Source: Daedaleopsis sinensis (lineage: Eukaryota > Basidiomycota > Agaricomycetes > Polyporales > Polyporaceae). From it: 64,000 nucleotides of DNA. The notes under the pieces were generated by a model that saw nothing but the letters and a program-made list of their open reading frames with translations, did no database searches and had not been told where the DNA came from. The DNA lies in assembly GCA_033807695.1 (NCBI GenBank), contig CM066310.1:1302001-1366000 (forward strand), read 5' to 3'. Made by a program: the position numbers and the translations under genes. Shown here one piece after another: positions 1 through 11,940 of the stretch (the stretch's first letter is position 1; each line of letters begins with the position of its first letter).

Positions 1-1262
1 AACGAAGTGATCACTCCAAACTCGAACTTCTCTTTGATGTCATACCCAGGGACGTTGAGCAATGTTCGGCCGTCCAGTTGTTTTTGGTCAACCTGATACA
101 GGGATCGGTATATATGGCAGGCGGCAGGCTGAGAGACAACACACCTCCAAGTTTGACAACGTAGTGTTGAGCTGCACACACCAATTGACGAGACGATTTG
201 CACGGTAGATGATGCCCTCCTCGTGCAGACGACAGAAGGTCTCAATGACAGCTTTCGAGAGTCCCTGATGATGAACAATAAATTGCAGTCAGAAAACACG
301 GAGGAAGCTTAACACACCTCGTCCATGGTGAAGGCAACGCGATTCCAATCATAACTTCCTCCGAGTCTCCGTAGTTGGTTGGTGATACGGCTCTGGTAGC
401 TGGTGGAGTGTCACGACCAAGCAGCGATAGAGAAGATGGCACCAACATACTCTTCCTTCCACTCCCAGACCTTCTCGACGAACTTCTCGCGTCCCAAGTC
501 ATGTCGCGTCTTGCCGGTCTTGTACAGTCGTTTCTCTACAACAGACTGGGTCGAGATCCCAGCGTGATCGAACCCTGGCACGAATAGAGTCGTCTTTCCC
601 AACATTCGATTCCTGTGTGTAGATTCTAGCGGAGCATTGCGTCGCACGAAGAGGGCACATACCATCGAACCATGCAGTCCTGGATTGCGACGGTGAGGGC
701 ATGCCCGATGTGCAGGCTGCCGGTAACGTTGGGAGGCGGGGAGGGAATGACGAAGACGCCTTCGGGTTTGACTTTGCCGTCCTCGGTCAACTGTGGGGAG
801 AAGAACCCTTGCGCATCCCACCAGTCATACCAGGCGGCCTCGACGGCAATGGGGTTGTAGCCACTTGACATGGGTTCTGATAGGTCTGGATGCGAGTAAT
901 ACGGTCAGCGGACGAAGCTTGCAGGAACAGGATCCTTGCGCACCTTTCTTCTCTCCACTAGGTGTAGTGTTCACAAAAGGTGCCTCCTCCTCCTTCTCCT
1001 TCTCCTTCTTCGCCTTCTTCTCGCCGGCGGGTGCGGTGGCAGCAGCCTTAGCAGCCTTGGCCGCCTTCAAGGCAAGCCTAGCCTCATTCTCCTTTTTCTT
1101 CGCGAGCTTCTTCTCTGCATAGGACGGACTCAGTTATGATAGTCTGGCACCGTGAAGCTATGTTTGACACGGACCGGCACTCTTCGTGAGTGGGGTGGCA
1201 GCTCCGGAGTCGGGGGTCGAGTCTGGAGCTGGGGCAGTTTGGGGGATGGATGGATCTGACAT
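1..1262 (-). CDS. VAS1: Valyl-tRNA synthetase, N-terminal part (runs off left edge)
   Basis: Class I aminoacyl-tRNA synthetase that charges tRNA-Val with valine. Seven exons can be followed. The start ATG is at 1260-1262; exon 1 (1181-1262) encodes a Pro/Ser/Thr-rich start and exon 2 (944-1114) a Lys/Glu/Ala-rich tail typical of eukaryotic ValRS. Exon 3 (from 876) carries [14 protein letters not shown] and the ATP-binding HIGH motif in [13 protein letters not shown]. The next exons give [50 protein letters not shown] and [14 protein letters not shown]. The KMSKS motif and anticodon-binding domain lie outside the window. Introns are 50-66 nt with GT-AG ends. The same gene often gives cytosolic and mitochondrial forms in fungi, but no presequence-like upstream start was clear. 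Identification is very secure. Confidence 0.96.
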
Positions 1263-1569
1263 GGCGCGGAGGGGAGAATGGAGGAGGCGTCGACAAGGAC
1301 GATGGGAGAGCGGGAGGAAGATCAATCGATATACTGGACGGTGCATCCAGCTTCACAAGCAATAAATAAAGTTAGAAGGCGAGTCATTCTTCGATCACGA
1401 TCTCCCATCCTCTCTCCATCTAATCTTATCTGCCACACGCGTCTCCTATGATCATGATTTGCTCAAGACACCTCAATCAAATACATCATTGACTATCATC
1501 TTCTGAGCATAGTCGGCAACGGAGACTACGAATACATCTAGCCAAGTCTCAAGAGCACGCAGCCATCTA
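1263..1569. other. Intergenic, VAS1 promoter side
   Basis: Lies between the start of VAS1 and the stop of the AC40 gene, both on the minus strand. No convincing coding frame or repeat was seen. It must hold the VAS1 promoter and the AC40 terminator. Confidence 0.6.
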
Positions 1570-3381
1570 CTATAGCCCGCCCATCTCAACGTCCCCGTCC
1601 GCATCTGGGCCACTGCCGACCGCCGCACCGCTTCCCAGATCCTGCGAGTCCGCCAACAGCGCCTCCGCCGCCTCCCGGATCGACGCAATCTTGGCTCGCA
1701 TGACCTTAATCGACTCAGGGAAGAGCGACTCGGGAGTATACGGCCCTTCTGACTCCACGCTGACTAGAAAGTCATGCATAATCAGACGGTGCGCGAGACA
1801 GAATGAACAAGATTGAGACACACAGATGAACCAGTCGCGGATGCGCTTGAGCTCGACGCAGCCTTCGAACTCTTTGTGTCGTAGGACTTCGCGAGACATC
1901 GTCTCTTTACGAAGGTGCTTCTCGTCAATTGAGACCTGTACAAGATTCCCGCGTGAGCCGAGGGCGTTGCTGGGAAGAGAGAAGAGTCGATAACGGAAAG
2001 CACTCATACACACCTTGTTGTCTGCGCTGACCTTGACGACTCCTGGGTTGAAGCATGCGGCAAATTTCTGTGCGAGATGTGGTGGCACGGGTTTCGATGG
2101 GTTGAGAAGGATCAAAGGATGCGTCCGATAGGTCGCCGTAGCTTGCAACCGCCAAGTTAGCTCGTGTGAGGAAAAAAGTCGCATTGTGCGCCGACGAGAC
2201 ATACCAACTGGGCTCCATTTCGCATGATCCTTCCCGACGCCCTTGATGGCATGAAGTTCCATCTCGATGACCTGACCGGGTCGCAGCTTGGCGATGACAA
2301 TGTCCTAGGATGTCACTGAGCTCGGCCGTCGAGTCGCGGCATTGAAGACAGATGGCTCATACCTTGTTCGTAGCAGCAGGGACATTCGCACCGAATATAT
2401 CGATCTGCTCGCCCTGTGGTACCCATTCAAGGTCGCTACTTTTGACGAACTCGTGGATGTACGGTGATCCCTCGGTCGACGATTTTTTCGCGCGTTCGCA
2501 TGTTACGTTTAGACTAGACAGAGTGTACGCATGAGGCATCCCAATTCACAAGCAGCATGTATTGATTGGCTTACCGGAAGACAACCGTGTTGCGCTCTGT
2601 TGGAATGTCTTTGCGAATGTCAAACAGACGAGGATCAACGTTGATAGGAATCAAGCCTAGGCGATGTGAGAGAACTTCGTCTTGGATGACAGACGTGTTG
2701 TTGAACACATAGACATCTTCAATGGCAATTTGTGGTACCTGGTCCGAGCGTTAGTCAGGTCCATTGGCCATGTTCTCGTGCATGAACGCGGAGATTCAGG
2801 GTTTGTCAAGGCCATCAACTTCGGTACAACGCAAGACACGGAGCTAAGGAATATGCTGGGACGTCGTATTATGCACATATAAGCTTTCGCGCAAAAATGG
2901 TGCACCTTACTCCCTTTACCGGCCAAAACGACGGTGAATTGATTTGAAACAAACAACTCACCTCTGCGAGCAATATTCTTCGGAATGCGTTCGCGATCGA
3001 CGCGTCTACCCCCACCAAGTCGAACTCCACCGTGCGCTGCGAGAGCCGCTTCACCGATACCTTCAAGTTCTGCAGGTCGGAGGTCAGCACTCATACCTGT
3101 TACACCACAACGGATCCCCATCCCCATCCGTGTCCCGGGAGTATGTGCGCGAGAAAGGTCTGGGACGGACAACCATAAGTAAACGGAGAGCGTACTTCTT
3201 TGAAAGCGGCTAGACTCCAGCTGTGGTCCTCTCCAGGGTGGTGGCCAGGAAAGTCGGTGCTTGAGACATCTGAGACACGTTCTGCATGCACACCGACGTG
3301 CCGACGAGGATTGAATACAGAGGCGGGCAGCAGTGAGGAAGAGGAAGAGGACGCCATTTTCGCTCGTCTGTTCGGCGCCAC
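1570..3381 (-). CDS. RPC40: RNA polymerases I and III shared subunit AC40 (RPAC1)
   Basis: Alpha-like subunit of RNA polymerases I and III that pairs with AC19 in the assembly platform; nuclear and nucleolar. About eight exons: ~3381-3197, 3072-2962, 2742-2576, 2520-2362, 2305-2205, 2145-2015, 1934-1820 and 1770-1570. Hallmarks in order: [78 protein letters not shown] and [16 protein letters not shown]. The FDLVGVD...AFRRIL segment is the alpha dimerisation motif. The wording of the last motif separates AC40 from the Pol II paralogue RPB3. Two in-frame ATGs (3381 and 3357) are possible starts. The C-terminus is acidic ([11 protein letters not shown]). Nothing appears broken. Confidence 0.93.
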
Positions 3382-3769
3382 AGTAAATTATCATCGAAGT
3401 GAGCCCGCGGCCCGAAGGCGGGCCGGACACTGAGTTTGATTCCTGTTGCTTCCGAAATGCTTGTCCGAGTCTGCAGACTAAGACTCTCCGCATCTGCCTG
3501 TTCACAACGCCCGCGGATGAACGCAGAAGAATAGCCAGCTGATATGCAAGGACGAGGGAGTGTGTGGTCGTAATTCTTGATCGGTTCACTGGCGGGCCAT
3601 CTTGCGCACTGAGATCTGAGATGTTGATTCAGAATTGTAACGAGATAAAATCTCTTTCTCAGATTGCGAGTAGCTTTTATTTCGGTAAGAAATAATACAG
3701 TTGGGACAACACTGTGTATAGACAATGTCTGATCCATTCCTCCACCATATAATCGCGTAAGGATGCCGT
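3382..3769. other. Intergenic spacer
   Basis: Separates the AC40 start from the stop of the secreted-protein gene. Short overlapping frames on both strands show no recognisable protein. Holds the AC40 promoter. Confidence 0.5.
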
Positions 3770-4315
3770 TCAAGCAGGGGTCTCGAGCGCACGCTTGGGC
3801 TTGTTCACCGTGGCCGTCACAACGCGAGTGAGCGTGGACGTGATCTTCGATACTGGCCGCACGGTTGTGACGTATGGGACGACGATGGTGCTTGTGGACG
3901 TCGATGTGACGAACGTAAACGCAGGGCGGGTCACGGTGGCGGTGGAAGTTTGGAGGGTGGTCGTGTACTTCGTGGACGTTGAAGTGACTGTCGCCGTTAC
4001 GGTGACCACGCCGTCGTCGCCAGCGTCGCCAACATCGCTATCGTCGGTGTCGTTCTCGTCATCTGACGCAGATGTCGAATCGACCCGCTTAGCGAAGTCG
4101 CGCTTCAATCCATCCGAGGTTGAATGGAGACCCAGTACATTCAGATCTGTGTGCTCATCGGATGACACGACCGAATCCCTCGGGATGGAATCTAAAACGT
4201 TGCAACATTACATGCTGATAGTTAGACCCAAGAGGTATCATAATCACTCACGACCATGAACCCCAAACGAAGCGAGGGTGAGCGCAGAGACGATGGTAAA
4301 AAACGCGGTACGCAT
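3770..4315 (-). CDS. Small secreted Ser/Thr-rich protein
   Basis: Two exons (4315-4252 and 4191-3770) joined through a 60-nt GT-AG intron with phase 1. Exon 1 encodes a signal peptide, MRTAFFTIVSALTLASFGVHG. The mature part has an acidic stretch (ASDDENDTDDSDVGDAGDD) followed by a Thr/Val/Ser-rich segment (VTVTATVTSTSTKYTTT and similar) and a basic end. There are no cysteines. The VTVTxTxT composition resembles the linkers of the T-linker family at 13-17 kb and 41 kb, but the Cys-rich C-domain is absent. It is probably a heavily O-glycosylated extracellular or wall protein. Function unknown. Confidence 0.75.
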
Positions 4316-4420
4316 GTTGTTGATTGAAGAGGAGTTACGCGGTGGGAGAGGTTGCAGGTAGTTGGAGTAAGCTGTGAGGATGAATGGAAGTGTGTCAACA
4401 TTGAAGTGCGAAAGATCTTC

Positions 4421-4430
4421 TTATATACCT
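4421..4430 (-). promoter_or_regulatory. TATA box of the Ser/Thr-rich secreted gene
   Basis: TATATAAG-type element on the minus strand, about 110 nt upstream of the ATG at 4315. All five secreted-protein genes examined in this window have a TATA-like element 80-170 nt before the ATG. Confidence 0.5.
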
Positions 4431-5030
4431 GAAGTAACACAGGAGTTTCGTCAGAGCAGACGGGTAATTGGGGCGGGTGGAGTTCGGAACGGAAGGACGA
4501 ATTGGGATGTCGGCGGTGCATCGATGTTGGCAGCAGCGGATGAAATCATAAGAGCAGCGGATTCAAACATGGCCGGAGGCGGAAGCATCTAGCTGAAATA
4601 GAGATTTGCTTCACTTGAGTCTGTCTGCGTGCGGCAGCATTTTGCTTCACTTGAACTGCCCGACTAAGATGGACTTGCCGAGTGCAGGTACCTGTGTTCG
4701 CCTGCCGAGAATAGTAATGAGCCCAGTAAAACCATGGATAGACATGAACAACTATGACAACATACCAGACCATGGCCCGGTTGTAGCAGTTCATGATGAT
4801 GCCAACCGCAGACTCTGCTTGCACACAAACACCAGCAAACATGATCGGATGCTGCATATGGCAATGGGCGGAGACATAACCACCGTCACTGCGCTAGTGG
4901 GAGGCCTCCTCCTATCATCCACATAGAAATCCATCATCATATCGTCAACAGTACTCACAACAACTGTGCAAACAGTATGCACTGCCAGCGGGACATATCC
5001 AACTCCCGCGTCCCTATCAATTCCTTCAAC
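4431..5030. other. Intergenic spacer
   Basis: No coding frame longer than about 100 codons that looks like a real protein. It separates two minus-strand genes and should contain the GMC gene terminator. Confidence 0.5.
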
Positions 5031-7286
5031 TTAGATCCCTTTCAAGATGAAATCCGCACATCTCTCGGCGACCATGACGCTCGGCGCCTGGGTATGGGTC
5101 CTCGGGACCCACGGGAACACAGACGAGTCCGCGATCCTCAGCCGCCCCACGCCATACACCCGCAGCCGCGCGTCCACGACCGCGCCGCCCTCCCACCGCG
5201 CGTCGTCGCGCGCGCCCATCCTGCACGTCGACGAGTAGTGGTACGTCGAGCGGTTGTGCCGCCGGATCCACTCGTCCAAATCCTCGTCGCGCTCGCTCGC
5301 CGGCACCGTCGCGTCCTTGAGCGCGTACCCGTTCCGGCGCATCCGGTCGCGCAGCCGGAGCGAGAGCTTCAGCGACGCGCGGAGCGGCGCAAAGTCCGCC
5401 GGGTCCGTGAGGTATCCGCCGTCGATCACGAGCGGCGCGCGGGGGTCGGCGGCGGAGAGGCGGACGGTGCCGCGGGAGCGGGGTGACAGGAGTACGTTCA
5501 GGAAGCTGTACGTCCCCTCTGAGAGTGGGATCCGGATGCCGGTGCCTGAGTAGTCCCCGCTTTCGTATGCCATCTGCAACGACACGCGAACGAGGGCAAT
5601 GAGTACTATGGCGACGTATAGGATCCACCTAGGACACGCAAACGCACCGGCATAATCTCGATATCGGGGAGTTTCTCGTCGAATGCCTTCTCCGTCTGGG
5701 TCGGGGCACCTTTATCGTCGAGCAGCTTTGAGTGCGTGAAGATGGCCAGCTGGAGGACAGGGACCAATAGCAGGCCGCTTCCGTAAAGCAGGTAGCGGAT
5801 GAGCTCGATGAAGAACACCCAAGGACGCGTTTGAAGCGACAGCAACGAATCGCTCATCTTGATATTGAAGCCAACGGAGACCCCGAAGTGATCTTGCTGT
5901 CGTATGTATAACACCATCAGCATCTCCCCCTCTATCCAGTCAAAATGAGGAACAGACCAAGTTGGAGCCAACAGCCTGCAAGTCTTGAACCGACACGATT
6001 CCGTGCTCCTTGAGGTGGTCTGCGGGACCGATGCCACTGTTGCGTCCACTTGTCAACGGTCGGTATGCATTCTCCTTCCCGAATCCACCCACCTCAGCAT
6101 CAGGATATGCGGCGACCCGAACGGACCAGCGCAGAGCACGACCTCCTTTGTCGCTCTCACACTCCTCGACCGCTTCACGCCGCCTGCGTTGGCCGTCGGC
6201 CCCAGCACCACCCCCGTCACCACCAGTTCCCCACTCGCCGTGCGCTCAGTTTCAAGCCTCTCGACGATAGTGCCCGTGCACACATGCAGGTGCGCGCGCC
6301 GCGCGAGCGCGACATCCTTCGGGAGGAAGGCGTGGTAGGCCGAGTGCCGGTGCGCGTTCTCGTCGATGGTGACGTGCAGGCGCGCGCACCCAAACGGCGG
6401 GTGTGTGGGCGAGTTGACGTCGGGGATGTACGGCAGCCCCAGAGACTTGGCTGCTTCTACCGCTCTGCCATTGCGGATTGGCGTATGTATGTGAGCTTTC
6501 GAGGGATGCGCAGGTCACAAAGACGACGATACTCACTCTCCAAACCCGCGGAAGTAGAAGTCGGCGTGCGTTCGGTTCTTCCACACACCTGGGCGCAAAC
6601 GCTCGTTCAGAGGACATTCTGCCCGGAGCGAATCACCGCGCAACAAAGGTGCGTCCGCCGTTTGAGCATGCGCACTCACCGTTCTGGCTATGGACGCCCA
6701 CGACCTCCACGTCCGACTTCTCGCCTCTCAAGTAGAGCTCCCTTACCTCCTCCCACCCCCACCCCTCCATTCCCGCCTGCTCAACCCACGCATCGTACTC
6801 AGCAGGCAGCCCCCGCGTGTACAGCATCTGGTTGATGCGGCTCGTGCCCCCCAGCACCGCGCCCGAGTACGCCTGCACGACGCGCGAGCCGCGCACGCCG
6901 TCCCTGCCGACGAGTTCCGCCTGGGGCACCATCGTGCGCGCGAGCGCGCGCGTGCCGTCGGACGCGAAGTCGGAGGAGAAGAGCGGGACGCGCGAGGCCC
7001 ACGTGTCGGCGATGGGGCCGCGCTCGACGAGCAGGACGCGGTGTGTTGCGGACGCGGACAGCCTGTTCGCGAGCGCGCATCCCGCGGTGCCCCCGCCTGG
7101 AATTTGAGAGTCGGTGCGTCGCGGTCGGTACGAGATTGGGGAGGCGTGAATAGCAGGTCCCGGTCAGGACGCTCCTGGACTGGGAGCTGGGACGGGTGTA
7201 TAGGACGCACCGACGATGATGTAGTCGTACTCGTCTTGCACTTGCTCAATCGCAAGCTCCGGGTACGCAGAGGTGAATGGCCACAT
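5031..7286 (-). CDS. GMC-family FAD oxidoreductase
   Basis: Glucose-methanol-choline flavoenzyme; relatives oxidise aryl alcohols, alcohols or sugars and supply H2O2 for wood decay. Exon 1 (7286-7211) begins MWPFTSAYPELAIEQVQDEY and runs into the FAD-binding Rossmann strand DYIIVG-GGTAGCALANRL, split by an intron. Further on are LLVERG, the GMC signature GAVLGGTSRINQMLY, a Gly-Pro loop (ATKEVVLCAGPFGSPHILM), QDHFGVSVG, and the C-terminal substrate domain. The catalytic region NRSTYHYSSTCRMG holds the active-site His, and HTQAPSVMVAERCADFI the second His. Length is about 600 residues, full for the family. No signal peptide is visible; an internal hydrophobic stretch (LIRYLLYGSGLLLVPVLQL) lies in the substrate domain. 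The exact substrate cannot be told. Everything needed for activity seems present. Confidence 0.9.
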
Positions 7287-8414
7287 ATTGCGGTTCCAGT
7301 GGAGACGTGTGGATGTGGTATTGGCGTAAGACTGGCGTGGCAGCTAGCAACTTCAAGTACTTGCAGGGAGTCAGGGACCGTGGCCCATAACGAAGAACCA
7401 GAATATATTGACTGTATCATGCCATGATCAGAACTGTCCAATCACCCACCGGGGCCACCGGTCGAGTTGAGTCAATGTAACTACTAACAGGCCTCATGAT
7501 CTGAGACCGCGTATACCTCTTCAACCGAGCCTAGTAGCCCACCGTGCAGTTGAGGATAGGGTAGCAACAAGGGGAGGTATCTCGTAACTCGAGCGCATCT
7601 TCGGACGCGTATTGGTGGGAAGAGGGGAGTCGCAACCACATCGATTCTCTCGGATTCGACTCCTCGTACTTACGTAAACCGCCGCATTGTTCTTCAAGTT
7701 GAAGTTTTTTGCGAGCGAAGCGAGGATACCCCATAGGCGTGAAAAAATCGCACTTGGCCTGAACAAACATGTACAAATTTTACGGTACACAAAATCCAGG
7801 CGCCCGTAGGTTGGATCTCTCATAGGGGCTCTAAATGTGACCGTATCAACCTCAGAGCTGCCATAGACGGTGGATGGTACATAAGAAATGTCTGTGGAAA
7901 CTTTGAGTCCAGTTGGTGACGTTTTGCGAGACCTGTTGGCGTCGACGACCTAACCGTGACCAGAGTGTGGTTTGGGCGCCTGTCTCTGTTCAGCGTCTCG
8001 GTTTGACGCCTTTAATTTGCCTTCTGGGGACAAGCCCAACTTGTCCGAGTCTCGTTGTACGAACGGACTGAACATTGTTTCAACGTTTCAACCCTGTATC
8101 AACCGCTCCCCTTCTGCAGACTATGAAGTAGCGCTCCGTAGGCTGTGGAGCGAGCTCAACCGTGACCCACGGAGACTAGTTATGCAACCTGGCCGGCTAC
8201 CAAGTAAGAGTATTGGACTTGTACGTTACACTCGGATCGAAGCTTCCCCTGAACATTCGCCGCAAACTTCGAAGGCCTGCAGCTCGACAATCTCTCCGTG
8301 TTACGTCTCTCGCTCATGCGGCCATCTATCGTACACACTATCGCCCTGGATTCTCACCTTCTCCCGGACTTCGACCATCGCGCGACCCATTCCCATTCGA
8401 TATTCTGGCAGTAC
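7287..8414. other. Intergenic, possible exon-like fragment
   Basis: Mostly featureless. A minus-strand open frame at 7531-7776 (81 codons; contains LEEQCGGLRKYEESNPRES) reads like protein but has no recognised relative, and no flanking exons were found. It may be a gene remnant. Confidence 0.3.
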
Positions 8415-9130
8415 TTACAGCCACGGCAGAATCTTGTCCGCCGCAGTGACCGTGACTTCGCCCGGAACGCTCTCGACCGCGAGGTGCACGACGGCGTCGC
8501 CCTCGGTGACGGCCACATACCGCTGCACCGCACATACTTACATCAGCCAGACAGGTCGAGATCTAGAACCAAACCACTAACCTTGGAGCGGGGCGCGCCC
8601 AGCAACCCCGACGCGTCGAACAGCATCCCGAGAGCCCCAGTGAACGCACCCTGGTCATCTGCAACGAAATGGATCGCTGTCGCAAAAGCGCGTCGTCAGG
8701 TCCGGAGGCGTACATGTATGCGTAGCCAAGCACTCACGGGTGCCCTCCGGCGCGAGCTGCGCCTTCCACGCCTTCGTCACGAACGCGTCGTTCACCGCGA
8801 CGACGTAGATATTGTCCACGCCCTTCGCCTTGAACTGGTCGTACGCCTTGATGTACTCCGGGACCTGCTTCGAACACGTGCCCGTGAATGCGCCTGGCAC
8901 CCCGACCTTCAGCAGACGTCGAGTTCAGTACACGTGCGAGGAGGTAACGAGTGACTCACGAAGACATTCTTGCCCTTGATGCCCTCGAACGTGAACGTCT
9001 GCTCCGCGCTGTCTTCCTTAACGGGGACCTTGAGGGGGAGCGTCGAGCCGACCTTGATCTCGGAAGCGCTGAGGAGGGAGGTGGCGACCGAGTGCGCGGT
9101 CTTGGTGGCGGTAGAGAGTAGCGACGCCAT
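8415..9130 (-). CDS. Peroxiredoxin, PRX5/AHP1 type
   Basis: Thiol peroxidase that reduces H2O2 and alkyl hydroperoxides. The ATG is at 9130 (MASLLSTATKTAHSVATSLL). The next segment, EIKVGSTLPLKVPV...FTFEGIKGKNVF, leads into VPGAFTGTCSKQVPEYI with the peroxidatic Cys in the TxxC loop. Then come DNIYVVAVNDAFVTKAW, IHFVADDQGAFTGALGM and RYVAVTEGDAVVHLAVE. The last frame ends ADKILPWL at a TAA at 8415-8417. There are five exons with short introns. The amphipathic start could be a mitochondrial or peroxisomal cue, but that is not certain. Length (about 175 residues) fits the family. Confidence 0.93.
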
Positions 9131-9591
9131 TCTGGGGTTTCGTTTGTGGTTGTGAATTCGTTTGTAGTCGTGAATTCGTTTGCGGTTGTGGATGTGAGTC
9201 GGAAGGAAGAAGGAGAGACAGCCCTGGCGAGGACGCGGAATATAACCATCTCCAGTGGGGAGTCACTGACGTCATGGCACTCTCCATCGCACAGCCAGAA
9301 CAGTCATGCTCTGCTAAACCCGATGCTAGGAGCGCGACCAGGGTATATGCACCGGCATTACGCCTGGCACGCCAGGGATAGGGAGAAATCCCTATCGAAT
9401 GTGAATCAGCGACGGTAGACGCGAGGCCACGACCACATACCTTCCGCAAATCTTGCTCAGCTCAGGGACGCTGAAAAGGCTGAAGGAACTCAACTCATTA
9501 TACGAAACATCTAAAGTCTAACGGTATACGTGTCCAAGATCACTCCAGGAGCTAGCTATAGATACACTACGAGGTACAGCGCCGCCAGATA
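9131..9591. other. Intergenic spacer
   Basis: Contains the peroxiredoxin promoter. Three near-copies of a short GAATTCGTTTG-type unit lie at about 9147-9190, just upstream of the ATG. Otherwise no coding signal. Confidence 0.45.
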
Positions 9592-10817
9592 TCACCTCTT
9601 CTCGTCCTTACCGTCCTTCCCGTCTTTGCCTGCAGACCCCCCGGGGGCTCCCGAGCCGCCCTCGCCCTCCTCCTTGCCCCAGAAATTCTCCTTGACCCGC
9701 CCCCACGCAACGACGAGCAGCTTCCGGGGCTCGTCGCTCCACGCCTTCTCGCATATGCGCCCCCACAAGTCTCTCTGCGCACCCGACTGCACGCTTTCAT
9801 GCACGAGCGCGAGGACCTGTCCTGTGGGCGTCAGGACCGGGCGGAGTTGCGCGTGCAGGGAGTTGTAGAGCGCAGGGAAGGACGTCGGCACAACCGGGAG
9901 CGGGAGGAGGAGCGATTGCGATCTGCGAGCGAGCACGCGCATCAACACCTGCGATGGGCGTCACGACGAGGAAGAGCACTCACGAAACGTCCGGGAACGG
10001 GGGCAAGTTGCCTAAGTCCTCGAAGGGATGCAGGTCCAGGGGCTGCCCCTGCCCGTCGGGCTGGCCCTGGTGGTGCCCGTCGTCGAAGGGCGGCAGCCCG
10101 CGCGCCCACTCGTCGTTGCGCCGGTCCTTGAGCCGCTGCCACTCGTCCTGGCCCTCCAGGTCCCTGCGCATGAGGTCGAGCTTCTCCTGCGACGCCCAGC
10201 GGCTCGTCGTCCACCACAGATACCAGCCCTCCTGCCAATACTTGGGGTCTCTCGGGTCCGCCCCCACTCCTCCCCCATGTCCTTGCGCGTGGTCGAGCCC
10301 AGGCGCGTCGGGATCTTGTCCGAGGCCGTCCTGCCCATCGGGCGAGCGCCGGAGGCTTTCCCCGAGGAGCATCTCGAGCCAGCCGCTGTACCGCTGGCCC
10401 TCCGGGGGCAGCGGGTGGTTCACTGGGGCCGTCTCGACCTCCTCCTTGATCTCGACGACGGGCTTCTTCCCGGGAACTTGCTTGATGGTCTGGGTGCGGT
10501 GGTGGGCGAGGACGCGGGTGACCTCATGATTGAAGACGCGGCGGAAGCATATCGTGCGGCACCACGGGTCGGTGCCGTGTATGCGCCCTGAGACACTCTG
10601 TGAGCAGTACGTGAAGCAGCGCTCGTCGACCTCTGGAGAGAATTGGCCTGCGATGTGAGATAGAGTAAGTAAGGGTGAGGGCGAGGGTGGCTGAAAGCGA
10701 ACCTTTCGGAGGACGGACAATCTTGAGCGACGGCAGACGGTCCCACCAGAGCTCTGAGCGCGGCGGAGGGTCGTGCGAGTGGTACGATGAGGACGATGAG
10801 GACGGTGTGGCAGTCAT
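9592..10817 (-). CDS. Conserved fungal protein of unknown function
   Basis: Three exons. Exon 1 starts at MTATPSSSSSSYHSHDPPP (an ATG at 10847 is an alternative). Exon 2 covers QFSPEVDERCFTYCS, WCRTICFRRVFNHEV, a tryptophan-rich block (GWYLWWTTSRWASQEKLDLM) and NLPPFPDV. Exon 3 includes SLLLPLPVVPTSFPALYNSL, a Trp-containing amphipathic block and a Gly/Lys-rich tail (GKDGKDGKDEKR). The second intron is best read as about 60 nt ending before TCGCAATCG, because a shorter alternative creates a stop. The CxxxC pattern near the start (CFTYCS...WCRTIC) may bind metal. I do not recognise the family; the pattern suggests a real conserved gene rather than noise. Confidence 0.75.
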
Positions 10818-11940
10818 GGAGGAGTCGAGTGGCCTGCAGCACTGCACACTCGGGTCGTAGTCAGAGTTGTGGCTTCACTCCGGGGTATTGCCGAGGGAGA
10901 CCTACGCGTCGCTCACGTGACCGAGACGCCCAGATATAACCCGCCAAAAATTGCGGTTGCGGGCGCACACCACGGTGAGGAAGAACCGCCATCACAGCGC
11001 ACGCACAGAGAGCCCGCCCACCCGGTGCTCTCGCCCTCAGCTGTGGGGAAAGTCCCCGGAGACGCAGTCCCCGCTCCCCGTCCACCCAGGAAAGCTCCGC
11101 CCCCAACCCCAGGCGGCCCGACGACGGACGGCCGGCCTCCCGCCTGCTCTGCCTTCGCGTCCGAGAGCAGCCCGGCCGCGCCAGGACTGCCGCCGACCGC
11201 GTCCCCCGCGAGCTGCGCGAAGATACGAGCGCGCTCGCCTCGTCCGGGGGTACGCCGTCGCGCGACCGTTGCTCATAGACACAGTTATGCGGTTGTGGTC
11301 CGTCCTCCTTCGCGGAGGCTCCACCAACACAATGGGGCTTACTCTCCTCCACCGTGGCCTTCTTGCCTACGTCTATTTTTTCCTCGCCGAACGCTCGTCC
11401 GTTCCTCGTCCTGGAGCTAGGACAGCGTCGTCGCACGAAGTCAAGGTGTGTACCTCCCACTCCCCCTTTGCTTCCCTCCCTATGATGCTTTCTTTTGAAT
11501 TTCTTCAGGGAGATATACCTCTCCTTCGAGGAGAGGGCGTGCTCCAGAACCTTGACAACCCTGATTTCTACGTGTTCATCCTTACGATGCGACAATACTG
11601 ACACACTTCCTAGGTTGGTTCTCATACAAGCTGCACACCCGTTCGTCTATCCCTCGATGTCGTGTACATGTACTTCTCTATTCCACCATCTACTGCATCG
11701 CAGAATAATATATGCGGTATACAAGCCCTCGCTGCCATATCTCACCGCCCTTGGACTATCGCATACGCTGTCAGAACCGTTGACAAGTTGACCGCGCGGG
11801 TCTCGTACTCCGCCGTAGTAACTCGAGGCACCCTACCAAACATGAACGCGCAAGGCTGTCGTGGTCGCAACCGCAGAAATGATACTGTTGGAGAGTATCA
11901 AACAATCCACGAAAACAGCAAGCTCGATTGACTGCGAGAC
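10818..11940. other. GC-rich interval with unresolved open frames
   Basis: Long frames exist on both strands (minus 10861-11625, plus 10951-11601) because of high GC content. A plausible plus-strand two-exon model joins a segment at about 11331-11443 (starting MGLTLLHRGLLAYVYFFL) to one at 11510-11601 through a 5'-GTGTGT...TTCAG-3' intron, but no family was recognised. No gene is assigned. Confidence 0.3.

Noticed and set aside
10861..11625. 254-codon minus and 216-codon plus frames overlapping each other
   Set aside because: GC-rich overlap on both strands without any family signal or clean splice pattern; kept only as an unresolved interval.
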